From: Jiangellales bacterium
Lineage (GTDB): Bacteria; Actinomycetota; Actinomycetes; Jiangellales; Jiangellaceae
DNA: 64,000 nucleotides
Direction of reading: 5' to 3'
Assembly: GCA_030447955.1 (NCBI GenBank)
Contig: JAUJNY010000005.1
Span: 23,333-87,332 of the forward strand
Each line of letters opens with the position of its first letter. Position 1 is the first letter of the stretch. The position numbers were made by a program, and so were the translations under genes. Positions 15,661 through 23,656 of this stretch are shown here, piece by piece. Under the pieces are notes generated by a model. The model was not told the origin of the DNA. It made no database searches and was given only the letters and a program-made list of their open reading frames with translations.

Positions 15661-16032
15661 GTGCGGGTGGGGCTGGCCCGGGTGCGCGGTCGCTCGATGG
15701 AGCCGACCTTGCGCGCCGGGGACCGGCTGGTGCTGCGCTACGGCGCACCCGTACGTCCTGGTGCCCTCGTCGTGGTACGGCTGCCTGACCGGGGGATAGC
15801 AGTCAAGCGGGCCTGGCGGAGCGACGGTCGAGGGCCGGACGCTTCGGCGTCCGATGGTTCGGCATCCGAGGGTCCGGCATCCGAGGGTCCGGCATGGTGG
15901 GTGGAGCGGGACAACCCGGTGGCGGGCGTCGACTCGTGGCTGCTCGGGGCGGTGCCCGAGCGCGACGTCCTGGCGGTGGTCGTCGGACGCTGGTGGCCGC
16001 GCCCGTCCCTGCTCCGCGGGCGTGCTCGCTGA
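15661..16032 (+). CDS. sodX: NiSOD maturation protease SodX
   Basis: A signal-peptidase-like (S26) serine protease of 123 residues that removes the NiSOD propeptide. The catalytic Ser is in GRSMEPTLRAGDRL and the Lys in AVKRAW. There is no membrane anchor, as expected for cytosolic SodX. The GTG at 15661 follows GGGGAGGAG at good spacing. Between the Lys box and the last strand is an unusual insertion of five-residue repeats (S/P-A-S-D/E-G), encoded by a 15-bp tandem repeat. Divergent from sodN, 91 bp apart. A decayed pglY gene begins 1 bp after its stop. Confidence 0.92.
   Translation: MRVGLARVRGRSMEPTLRAGDRLVLRYGAPVRPGALVVVRLPDRGIAVKRAWRSDGRGPDASASDGSASEGPASEGPAWWVERDNPVAGVDSWLLGAVPERDVLAVVVGRWWPRPSLLRGRAR
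15844..15888 (+). repeat. Three 15-bp tandem repeats inside sodX
   Basis: Units at 15844-15858, 15859-15873 and 15874-15888 differ by a few bases and encode S-A-S-D-G, S-A-S-E-G and P-A-S-E-G. The length is a multiple of three, so copy-number change would keep the frame. The insertion lies in a surface loop by its position between catalytic Lys and the C-terminal strand. Confidence 0.9.
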
Positions 16033-17219
16033 CTCACCAGCGTCACGGCTCCCGCCGACGAGCAGCTGCTGCATATCTTGAGCGCGGTGCGGTCGCGTTG
16101 CAGCATCCCGGACAGTGCGACGAGCACATCGACGAGTGCGGGGGAGAAGGGATAGATACGCCGGAAGGCCATTTGGTCGGCGCCTCCTCGCCCGTCGGTG
16201 TCGAGGCCTTGCAGGAGCACGTTCCACATCTCGCCGCGGTGGCGACCTTGTCGAACGCCGCGTCGATGGTCTGCTTGCCGCCGGGTTTCGGCTTGAGCAG
16301 CCGCCGCTCGACGATGACCGGGAGGCTGCGGTCCTCGAGTGTGATCTTGTTGAAGCGGTCCTCCCACCAGCGGAACGTCTCGCCGAAGGCCAGCCGCTCC
16401 GCGCCGGGCACGTGCTCGCCGGGGAAGTCCTTGAGGGCGCTGGCGGGCGATGAGGGAGACCAGTGGGATGGGCCGGCGGGCGTCGGCCGCCTCGACCGGC
16501 TTGGCGACCTTCGCCCTCGCTGGAGACGAAGTCGGTGTCGCGATGCGGCTGGCGAGCCAGAGCACGAGCTCGTCGAGGCAGAGCACGACCGCGTCGTAGC
16601 CGAGGCTTTGCGCGTGCCGCGCCACCGCCGCGAGCCCCCGCTAAAGGTCGAGATAGCCGGCTCCTGTGGTGAAGGCCCGGAAGTACGCCGCCGTCAGGTC
16701 GCTGACCAGCCGGGCGCGGGCCTCGTCGCCGACCGGGGCGTACCTGGCCGCGGCGTAGGACGCAGCGTCCCAGCCACCGCTGCCCCACCCCTCCGCGTCA
16801 CCTCTGCCCAGCCCGGCGAAGAACTTCTCGTCGGCGAGGCGTGGCCCGCATGCGGCCGCCGTCATCCAGCAGCGCGTCGGTGACGTGCACCTCGGGCAGC
16901 GGCGCCTGCGTGTGCTGGCGGCGTGCTTGGTGCACGTAGCCGCCGACATCGCCGACTCCAGGTTCGCCGCGCCACTGAGGTGGTAGGTCAGGCGTAGCAG
17001 CTTGCGATCCCGTAGCCAACCGTCGTGTCTGGCGACGACACCGGCCAGCCCTTCGATGGACCGGGCCACCGGGTCGTGGCCGAGCAGCTGGTGCAGCACG
17101 GCCATGAAGGCGGCGAGCTCCGTGGTGACGACCTAGTCGGCGAGCGTGCCGCTCGCATGCGCCGCGTCCTGCACGCCCTCGGTCAGCCTGAGGACGTAAT
17201 CGCCAACGCTGACCCGCTC

Positions 17220-17227
17220 CGGTATCC
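17220..17227. repeat. Left target-site duplication of the first ISL3 element
   Basis: CGGTATCC directly precedes the element and is repeated exactly at 18655-18662. ISL3-family elements make 8-bp duplications. Confidence 0.95.
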
Positions 17228-18654
17228 GGCTCTACGCAGCCAACCTTGGTAACCGGCCTCTTAGTGGTGTCGGTCGGTGAGTGTGCCAGTCGACGCCGCA
17301 GTGCAGCAGGAGGCGGAGGCGGTAGTTGTCGAAGTTGCGGAACCCGTGACCGATCCGCTTGATCTTCTTGATGAGTAGGTTGACCGCTTCGGTGCGTGCG
17401 TTGGAGACCCCGCCGGTGTCGAAGTAGGCGAGCAGCTCGGTGCGCCAGGAGTCGATGGTGCGGGCGAGGCGGTGCAGCTCGGGGACGTTGCTGTCGGCGC
17501 AGTGGACCAGCCAGTGGTGCAGCCGGCGTTGGGCCTCAGCGCGAGACTTCGCCCGGTAGAGCAGCCGGAGGTCTTGGGCGGCGATCCAGGTTGCGGCGAT
17601 CTGCCCGTCCTGGTCGCCGGCGTCCAGACCGGCCAGCAGCCGTGTCCAGGCTGGCTGGGACAGGTGATCGGCCCCGCGGCGCAGTACCCGCCGGATCCGG
17701 TACAGCGGGTCGTCACGTCGGCCGCGGTGCCCGGTGGTGTCTTGTTGGACCCGGCGGCGCACGTCGTCCACGGCGGTGAACCCCAGCCGGGTGACGTGGA
17801 AGGCGTCCAGCACCCGGATGGCGTGCGGGAGGCTGGTGCTCAGCGCGGTGGCGTAACCACGGAAGGGGTCCAGCGCCGTCACCTGCACCGCTTGGCGCCA
17901 CTGTTCGGGCTGGGTGTTCACCCAGCTGGTGAGTGCTTTGCCGCTGCGACCTGGGACGACGTCGAGCAGCCGGGAGGTGCCCACGTCGACCACTCCGGTG
18001 ACGAACTGCGTGTTCCGAGTGGCGTTCGCGGCCAGGAATGCGGTCTCGTCCACCCCGAGCGCCTCCACTCCGACCAGCCGGGCCGGGCCGTCGACCAGCG
18101 GAGTGCCGTACTCGCGGACCGCGGCCATCGCGGTGGCCCACCCGACCCCGAAGTCCGCCGCGACTTGGGCGACGCAATGGCCGTCTTGACCGACCCGGCG
18201 GCACGCCTCGGCCCGGGCCCGTTCGGTCCACGACGCCCGCGCCCGGATCGCCGGCGACGTCTCAGTCCAGGTGGAGACCGAACACAGGTGCTCCCTGCAC
18301 CGCCACACCCGCTTGACCCACACCAACGTCACTGGTCGACCGCCCGCTGGAAGGTCACGCACCCACGTCGGACGCCGATCATGAAGCCGCGCTTGAACGC
18401 CACAGCCACGACAGAACGCCTCGTTCTGGGTGGTCTCAATCGCCTGCTCAACCTCACCGGCGTACTCCGACACAGCGAGTAGAACGAACCCGTCCAACCC
18501 GAGCATCGCCGTCGCCGCGCTACCGTCTCCCTGCACCTGGGGCCTCCCTCGACTCGTGTCCAGACACCACGAATCGTGAGGCCCCAGGCCCGTTCCCAAG
18601 CTCAGGTCGAAGCTCGTGTCACCCCGCCGCTACCACGCTTAATTGCGAAGAGCC
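17228..18654 (-). mobile_element. ISL3-family insertion sequence, intact (1427 bp)
   Basis: The element is bounded by 24-bp imperfect inverted repeats: GGCTCTACGCAG at 17228 and the complement of TGCGAAGAGCC ending at 18654, both with TGGTA at their inner end. It is flanked by an 8-bp direct repeat, CGGTATCC. It carries one full-length transposase gene on the minus strand whose stop codon lies inside the left inverted repeat. The perfect duplication and intact gene suggest a recent insertion. Removing the IS and one duplication restores the pglY frame across the junction. Confidence 0.95.
17232..18536 (-). CDS. ISL3-family transposase
   Basis: A 434-residue DDE transposase. The N-terminus has a zinc-finger-like CRGCGVQ near residue 43 and a second CREHLC, then a helix-turn-helix region (ARAEACRRVGQDGHCVAQVA). 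Next comes the catalytic core with GVDETAF (first Asp), [13 protein letters not shown] (second Asp) and a final Glu in [20 protein letters not shown]. The GTG at 18536 is preceded by GGGAGG; the frame is open a little further upstream, but that part is the IS leader. It shares extensive similarity with the frameshifted copy at 29.9-31.3 kb, but the two are clearly diverged. Confidence 0.93.
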   Translation of the reverse strand: MQGDGSAATAMLGLDGFVLLAVSEYAGEVEQAIETTQNEAFCRGCGVQARLHDRRPTWVRDLPAGGRPVTLVWVKRVWRCREHLCSVSTWTETSPAIRARASWTERARAEACRRVGQDGHCVAQVAADFGVGWATAMAAVREYGTPLVDGPARLVGVEALGVDETAFLAANATRNTQFVTGVVDVGTSRLLDVVPGRSGKALTSWVNTQPEQWRQAVQVTALDPFRGYATALSTSLPHAIRVLDAFHVTRLGFTAVDDVRRRVQQDTTGHRGRRDDPLYRIRRVLRRGADHLSQPAWTRLLAGLDAGDQDGQIAATWIAAQDLRLLYRAKSRAEAQRRLHHWLVHCADSNVPELHRLARTIDSWRTELLAYFDTGGVSNARTEAVNLLIKKIKRIGHGFRNFDNYRLRLLLHCGVDWHTHRPTPLRGRLPRLAA

Positions 18655-18662
18655 CGGTATCC
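18655..18662. repeat. Right target-site duplication of the first ISL3 element
   Basis: CGGTATCC, identical to 17220-17227 on the other side of the element. Confidence 0.95.
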
Positions 18663-18705
18663 CTACGCCGGGTTCGTCTTGCGCGCCGGCGGCAAGGTGC
18701 GCCAA

Positions 18706-19068
18706 CGCGTCACTCGCGAACGGGTGCTCATGGCACAGCCGGCGCAGCCGACTAGCGCGCGCAACTCCTCTTTCATGACCCAGGCGGCGAGCACGTGTCT
18801 AGTCGAGCAGGGCGCTCTCTCCCGGGTGCGGGACGGATGCATCGACCCGCCGGGCGCGCCAAGCGATGTCCCCGAGTGACCGGCCTGGCCGAAACCGTCG
18901 ACCAGTGGTGGCCGCAGATCCTCGCCCTACCTTTGAGCTAGGCGCCACAGACGCGAGCACCGAGGGCACGAACCGGCCGACCAAAATCGTGAATCGCGGG
19001 GCAGCGGATCCGACGAGCAACGCTTCCGGGACCGCGTACGGTCGCACTAACGCGCCTCGGGCGTGGGA
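18706..19068. other. Unassigned stretch between pglY remnant and the NTPase gene
   Basis: About 360 bp with only short open frames on either strand and no recognisable protein. The minus-strand frame that leads into the pglY remnant stays open upstream to about 18765, so part of this may be pglY 5' sequence or a fused neighbour. I saw no promoter of quality, tRNA or repeat. Confidence 0.4.
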
Positions 19069-21510
19069 TTAAGCAAGTACAGACGCGCTCGGCCTCAAAG
19101 ACGGAAAGCTTCTAAACAGCAGCATGCAAGCGCGAGCGATAACAAAGGAGTCGCCTATGGCATGGCGGCCCGGTTCTATTTGCAGGAAGTCATGGAACGC
19201 GGGGTGTATTTCGTATCGGCACGAGTCGGCAGTGGGCTGATGGCGCTTTGCCAGCTCGAGTGCCCGCCCGAGATCCGACCCAACCTCGGGATAAGCGAAC
19301 TGATCTGCGTTGGTCTCCAAACCCAAAAAGGACATTTCGAACAGGCGGTTCAACGTCGACTCATGTTTGTCCGGCGCTACTCCAGCACCCGTGAAGACCT
19401 CGAATACTCTTCTACGCGAAACCGTGGACGACTCACCGAGAAACCCGTACAGGACGGCCTCCAGCTCGGGTATCGTGATCCCATTCTCCACCAGGAGCGC
19501 CTCGTATGCATACTGTGAGTATGCGGAAAGTGCGCTCAGCACCTCGGCCTCTGTGACCTGATCCTTTCGCCGATCGATCGCTCGAGCGATTGCGGCATTA
19601 GCCCAATACACGATGTCCCGCGGCCGAGGAAGGACGCGCTGCATAACGAAGTCTCTGGTCGACTGCCCTCCCGTAACAGCAGTAAAGATGCCACCCCACA
19701 TGTCGGGTGCCTTTCCTGGCCGAGTCCAACCAGACTGAAGCCGCTCCTCAAGGACTGCCTCCAGCGTCTCAGTATCACGCCAGACAATGGTCGAGATGCT
19801 CAACTTGTCTGGTTCTCGTGCGGTGTTCTTCACGTAAGTGAAGATGTCGCTTCGCAAAAAGATCGCCATGGTCAGCCTCACTTTGTCCCGCCACCAGTCT
19901 TGTTTCTGGAAGTCGGTCACAAGGTGCCCGCGAGCAGACAACAGTCCCAGAATCAGGCGCGCAAGAACGTCCAGCCTCGCCTCACGCTGCCACCCCTTAT
20001 CGAGGTTGTCGATCAGGACGGCGACACGTTTGTGATCCTTCAGGATTGGGCCCAGAAAATGGCGTAGTTGGGCAAGCGCCTCATGATGGAAGGCCTCGTT
20101 GATCAGCACCCTGCCTGTCTCGACGGATGACTCACTTGCCGTGCCACGGGTTAGGTGAGTTAGGGCTTGGTCGAGCCGCACAGACATGTCCGCACGTACA
20201 TCAAATGGTGTTCGATCAATGTAAGATAGGAAGTCGTCTTCGCCCGACGAGCGCGGGACATAGCCTGGACGGGACTCTATGCGATCGACCACTAAGGCAG
20301 CGAGTTCGGTCTGGATCAAGAAACGCCACATCGTGTCAAAGAGATAATCGTGTGTATGCGGGGGGAGTCGATTCACGGATGCGAGCAGCCCGGGGAATTC
20401 GAAACTCGCGGGCTTGATCAGAAGTACGAGGTTCTCCTTGTTGTCGGCGATTTCCTCGTACGCGCGTAGCGCGTTTGCCGTCTTCCCTGTTCCCCTGTGA
20501 CCAACGAACAGGGTGTCACGAGCACGCAACACGTCCTCAAACGCTGCGGTGCGAACAAAGTAGTCTTCAAGGTCTGCTAGCTCATTTTCCGCGACGTGTT
20601 CGCCGAACCTAAGCCCGGCTAAACGGCTACTCGTAATCACAGGTCTGGCGGTGATTCGAGGCGCCCGCATACCAAGGCCCGCGAGCCATGGTCGAGCGCT
20701 GCCAAGGCAACGCGCTGCTGTGTCGTACACCTTGAGTAAGTGCTCGTAGTCAAACGGCGCCGCGTAATCATCTTCGGCGAGCATCAGCAAAGGTATCTCG
20801 AGCCCAACAGTCATCCCGGCCACAAACGCATTCCTTCGGTTGTGAACCGTAGCCAGGTTGCGCAGCTGGCCAGCAAAGTTGATCAACACACCGCCCGCGT
20901 TGCCTAGTTTCTCCGCATACCAGGTAAGCGGTTCCAGACTCGACTCGGTCGGGTCAGCAGACACGACCTGTAGTCCACGGCGGCGATGGCTTTCGACGAG
21001 CGAGGTAAGTCGGTTCGCAGCTTCGAACGGCTCGAAGGGTGGGCCGTACAGCAATGTTGCACTCGACGTGACGTCCGGCATTGCTGGCTCGATCAGTGAA
21101 TCATAGAGCGGCGGGACCCTAGCCGCGGGGTCTTCGTATCTAATCCTATCTCGCAGCTCTTCGCTGTTTCGATACGTCTCGTACCCGATAAGCTTCAGCA
21201 GCCCTAGATCATTCCAGTCCTTCTTGGCGGATGATACGGTCGAGTCAAGCGTTAGCCAAATCGGCTTCGCTCTCGCTAGCGCGTAGCCTGCCTCAAAGAG
21301 GACGTTTTCACTCGGTCGGGTCATGTCGAATATGCCGAGATCGGAGTCATCAATAGCCTGGAGCACTCTTCGGATGACGACTCGACCGCCTACAGCCAGA
21401 CTTTCCCAAGTGATGCAGTCATGCTCGCCCCGTAGTGCCAGTGCGGTGGTCCTCATCACCTCGGCAATTGGGCGCGGGAGCTGCGGATAGCCCAGAAAAA
21501 TCGAAGCCAA
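19069..21510 (-). CDS. Candidate defence NTPase: TIR/NDT-like domain + second Rossmann-like domain + STAND-like P-loop
   Basis: An intact 813-residue protein. Residues 1-130 form a TIR-like or nucleoside-deoxyribosyltransferase-like Rossmann domain: ASIFLGYPQLP, then GIFDMTRPSENVLFEAGYAL with Asn69 and candidate catalytic Glu73, and IWLTLD. Residues 150-270 look like a second related domain (ATLLYGPPFEPFEAANRL, IPLLMLAEDDYAAPFDY). Residues 310-640 are a P-loop NTPase of the Sll1717/STAND type: YFVRTAAFEDVLRARDTLFV, Walker A GHRGTGKTA (337-345), Walker B VAVLIDNLDKGW (496-507). The C-terminus (640-813) is helical and winged-helix-like. A TTG at 21510 with AGGAGG 8 nt upstream fixes the start. 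GC is visibly lower than the neighbours (28 of 60 bases in 19801-19860). It lies between pglW and pglY remnants. Defence function is inferred. Confidence 0.75.
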   Translation of the reverse strand: MASIFLGYPQLPRPIAEVMRTTALALRGEHDCITWESLAVGGRVVIRRVLQAIDDSDLGIFDMTRPSENVLFEAGYALARAKPIWLTLDSTVSSAKKDWNDLGLLKLIGYETYRNSEELRDRIRYEDPAARVPPLYDSLIEPAMPDVTSSATLLYGPPFEPFEAANRLTSLVESHRRRGLQVVSADPTESSLEPLTWYAEKLGNAGGVLINFAGQLRNLATVHNRRNAFVAGMTVGLEIPLLMLAEDDYAAPFDYEHLLKVYDTAARCLGSARPWLAGLGMRAPRITARPVITSSRLAGLRFGEHVAENELADLEDYFVRTAAFEDVLRARDTLFVGHRGTGKTANALRAYEEIADNKENLVLLIKPASFEFPGLLASVNRLPPHTHDYLFDTMWRFLIQTELAALVVDRIESRPGYVPRSSGEDDFLSYIDRTPFDVRADMSVRLDQALTHLTRGTASESSVETGRVLINEAFHHEALAQLRHFLGPILKDHKRVAVLIDNLDKGWQREARLDVLARLILGLLSARGHLVTDFQKQDWWRDKVRLTMAIFLRSDIFTYVKNTAREPDKLSISTIVWRDTETLEAVLEERLQSGWTRPGKAPDMWGGIFTAVTGGQSTRDFVMQRVLPRPRDIVYWANAAIARAIDRRKDQVTEAEVLSALSAYSQYAYEALLVENGITIPELEAVLYGFLGESSTVSRRRVFEVFTGAGVAPDKHESTLNRLFEMSFLGLETNADQFAYPEVGSDLGRALELAKRHQPTADSCRYEIHPAFHDFLQIEPGRHAIGDSFVIARACMLLFRSFPSLRPSASVLA

Positions 21511-21639
21511 AGCGGATACCTCCTGCTTCCGGGGCCACACCTAACTCGAGCGTACCGGGTAGCTGGTCGATGCTCAGTGACCTGTCGCTTCCACGGACGC
21601 GGCGTACGACGCCCTCCAGGACGGTGTGCCGGCGATCCT

Positions 21640-21841
21640 GGCGCCAATGCTTGAGCTCATCAGATGCAGGCCGTGGCGGGCGAGGACGAGGAAGGTCGAC
21701 CTCGTTGCTCGAGCCGTCGTCGGGAACGAATTCAAGGTTCCCCCACGCCCGGTAGGGGTCGGCGTCGGCGAGGAGGTCTCGAACGGCGAGCAGGCCGGCG
21801 CGCTCGTGCGCGAACTGCGACGGGGTGACCTTCACCCAGCG
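21640..21841 (-). pseudogene. pglW: N-terminal remnant of BREX type 2 pglW
   Basis: The frame reads RWVKVTPSQFAHERAGLL, then VRDLLADADPYRAWGNLEF and DDGSSNEVDL. These are the opening residues of the NERD-like nuclease domain of the PglW kinase as I recall it. After VDL the frame slips: VLARHGLHL appears in one frame and ELKHW in another, so at least two indels are present, and similarity then stops. The kinase domain is absent. The remnant lies 130 bp upstream of the intact NTPase gene and in the same orientation as the pglY remnant. Confidence 0.72.
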
Positions 21842-21910
21842 TGGGCTGTCAGGTCGGACGCCGTCTTTGCACCTCCGTGCTGGAACGATGCAAATCGTGC
21901 CAGACTGAAC

Positions 21911-23590
21911 TCATGCGAGGGGGACGGTCCGCACCCGGCGCAGCACCTGCTCCCCGTTGCGCACCACCGCACTGTCTATCTCGACCTGAGCTCGCCGACC
22001 CTTGACGTGCAAGGTCATGACGCCGTTGTCGAAGATCGGACCGTGGCCGACCCGCCACTTGATCGGGGGGTCACTGACCCCCGCGCGGTGGGCCAGCGCC
22101 TTGAACATCCGGTCGGCGACCCCGGTGTCGAAGAGCTTGTTCGCCCAGCGCAGCGGTAGCTCCATCGGGTTGCGGAACGGCGACTGCACGAGCTGGTGGA
22201 TGCGCGTGGCCGACGCGTCGACGCCCTCGACCCGCGCCTCGGCGACGTAGGAGCAGTGGACGTCACCCGACAGCACCAGCACGCTGGCCGGGGCCTCCGC
22301 TGTCGGGGGGATTGGTGCGGCGGCACCCTCCTGCGGCCGGCTGACCGACTGGATGAGGTCCACCATGCCGTCGAAGGAGTCGCGGAACGCCGCCCAGTGC
22401 TCGAGGTCGACCCCGCGGCGTACCCGCTCTGCGATCCAGCTGTAGCCCTTACCCCAGGCCCCTTGCGCGGTCGACTCGTTCCAGCCCTCCAGGTCGTGGA
22501 TACCGTGAAGCAGGAGGAAGGGCAGCGACGTCCCGATGAGCAGGTGGTCGACGTCGTGATGCGCCTGGTCGACGACCCAGCGCCACTCGACCTCGTCGAC
22601 CATCGCCCTATGTTCGGGGTCCAGCACGCGCGCACAGCGGGAGTCGATGACGATCAGCCGTACCCGGCCGAAGTCGCGGGAGAAGCTCCACCGGGTGCTG
22701 TCCGGCTCCGCGTCGGCGCGCCAGGCGAAGTCGTCGAGCAGCCGCCCGCGCTCCTCGTCGTCGGCGGTCTCGCGGATCTTGCGGTAGAGGTCGTCCTCGG
22801 CCAGCTCGGCAGGGGAGAGGTTGCCCAGGTGCTGGTAGACCCAGTACGAGCCGAAGGCGCCGCGCACCCGGTCGGGCCACCACGGCTTTGCGGTCACCTC
22901 CTCCCGCCACGCGCGTGAGGTGTTCCAGTCGTCGCGCAGGTCGTGGTCGTCGAGGATCATGCAGGACGGCACCGTCGAGAGCAGCCAGCGCACCTCCGGC
23001 ACCATCCACGACTCGGTGTAGAGCCAGGTGTACTCCTCGAAGTTCTGGATCTCCGTCCGCACCTCCCCGTCGGCGGCGCCGTGGATCTCCTTCAACCGGG
23101 CGGTCAGCTCGTCGGAGGGGTTGTCGGCGTAGATCTGGTCGCCCAGCATCAGCAGCGCGTCCGGCCAGCGGTCGTACGGCGTCGCGGCCATCCCGCGGGC
23201 CATCGCAACGAGGGCGTCCGCACCGAACTTGCGCAGCGCGGCGGGGTCGAACGGCGCGGAACGGCGGCAGGAGCCAAAGGCCAGCCGGAACGAGTCGTCC
23301 TCCCGGGGCGTGCGGATCACGCTGGGCGGGTGTGGCGAGTCGGGCGCCGGCCACACCGTGACGCCGTCCAGCCGCACCTCGTACGCGGTCTCGGTGCTCG
23401 GCTGCAGGTTCTCGATAACGATGATCGCGTAGTGGTGGCCGTGGACCGTCCAGGTGCGTTCGCGGTGCTCGAGGACCTCCACCTCGCACGGGCGGTCGGT
23501 CTCCACCCAGATCGTGGCGCGGGTCTCATCGACGTAACGCAGCAAGGGTCCGACGACAAGACCAGCGGACGCTTCACCTGTGTGGGCCAT
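21911..23590 (-). CDS. PhoD-like alkaline phosphatase/phosphodiesterase
   Basis: A 559-residue metallophosphoesterase of the PhoD family. After an N-terminal fibronectin-like beta domain (1-105) come FGSCRR, LMLGDQIYAD (metal-binding Asp), ILDDHDLRDDWN and, near the C-terminus, VLSGDVHCSY. No twin-arginine signal peptide is visible, so unlike secreted PhoD it may be cytoplasmic. I chose the ATG at 23590, with AGGAG six bases upstream, over an in-frame start eight codons earlier. Divergent from the dehydrogenase gene, 66 bp apart; it forms the right border of the accessory island. Confidence 0.87.
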   Translation of the reverse strand: MAHTGEASAGLVVGPLLRYVDETRATIWVETDRPCEVEVLEHRERTWTVHGHHYAIIVIENLQPSTETAYEVRLDGVTVWPAPDSPHPPSVIRTPREDDSFRLAFGSCRRSAPFDPAALRKFGADALVAMARGMAATPYDRWPDALLMLGDQIYADNPSDELTARLKEIHGAADGEVRTEIQNFEEYTWLYTESWMVPEVRWLLSTVPSCMILDDHDLRDDWNTSRAWREEVTAKPWWPDRVRGAFGSYWVYQHLGNLSPAELAEDDLYRKIRETADDEERGRLLDDFAWRADAEPDSTRWSFSRDFGRVRLIVIDSRCARVLDPEHRAMVDEVEWRWVVDQAHHDVDHLLIGTSLPFLLLHGIHDLEGWNESTAQGAWGKGYSWIAERVRRGVDLEHWAAFRDSFDGMVDLIQSVSRPQEGAAAPIPPTAEAPASVLVLSGDVHCSYVAEARVEGVDASATRIHQLVQSPFRNPMELPLRWANKLFDTGVADRMFKALAHRAGVSDPPIKWRVGHGPIFDNGVMTLHVKGRRAQVEIDSAVVRNGEQVLRRVRTVPLA

Positions 23591-23656
23591 GCGGTACTCC
23601 TCAAGACTGGGCACTCGACGCTAGGGCACCGGCGGAGCGCTCGCTAGCGTTGTGGC

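Larger units (their letters stand above)
16033..18705 (-). pseudogene. pglY: Decayed BREX type 2 pglY, split by an ISL3 element
   Basis: Reading the minus strand and skipping the IS gives a recognisable PglY ATPase. The N-terminus reads GIPERVSVGDYVLRLTEGV, then VVTTELAAF joins directly to MAVLHQLLGH, so the family's Walker A segment (GSFGSGKS-like) is deleted. KLLRLTYHLSGAANLESAM follows, then with frameshifts GGYVHQARRQHTQAPLPEVH, KFFAGLG, YFRAFTTGAGYLDL and an in-frame TAG at 16641. After that come LGYDAVVLCLDELVLWLASR, FRWWEDRFNKITLEDRSLPV and FSPALVDVLVALSGMLQRDR. It ends near QQLLVGG against sodX, lacking the C-terminal half or more. At least four frameshifts, two stops (one after SGTLAD near 17134), one deletion and the IS make it nonfunctional. 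Family assignment is from recalled PglY motifs. Confidence 0.8.

Noticed and set aside
19063-19518. A plus-strand protein of about 150 residues at the end of the NTPase gene
   Set aside because: It is antisense to the well-conserved NTPase frame and shows no family motif.
21866-21894. TTTGCA-N17-TGCAAA dyad as an operator
   Set aside because: It lies downstream of the PhoD-like gene and before a dead pglW fragment, so no expressed gene seems to depend on it.
16033-21910. A functional BREX type 2 system
   Set aside because: pglW and pglY are fragments, pglY lacks its Walker A, and pglX and pglZ are absent.
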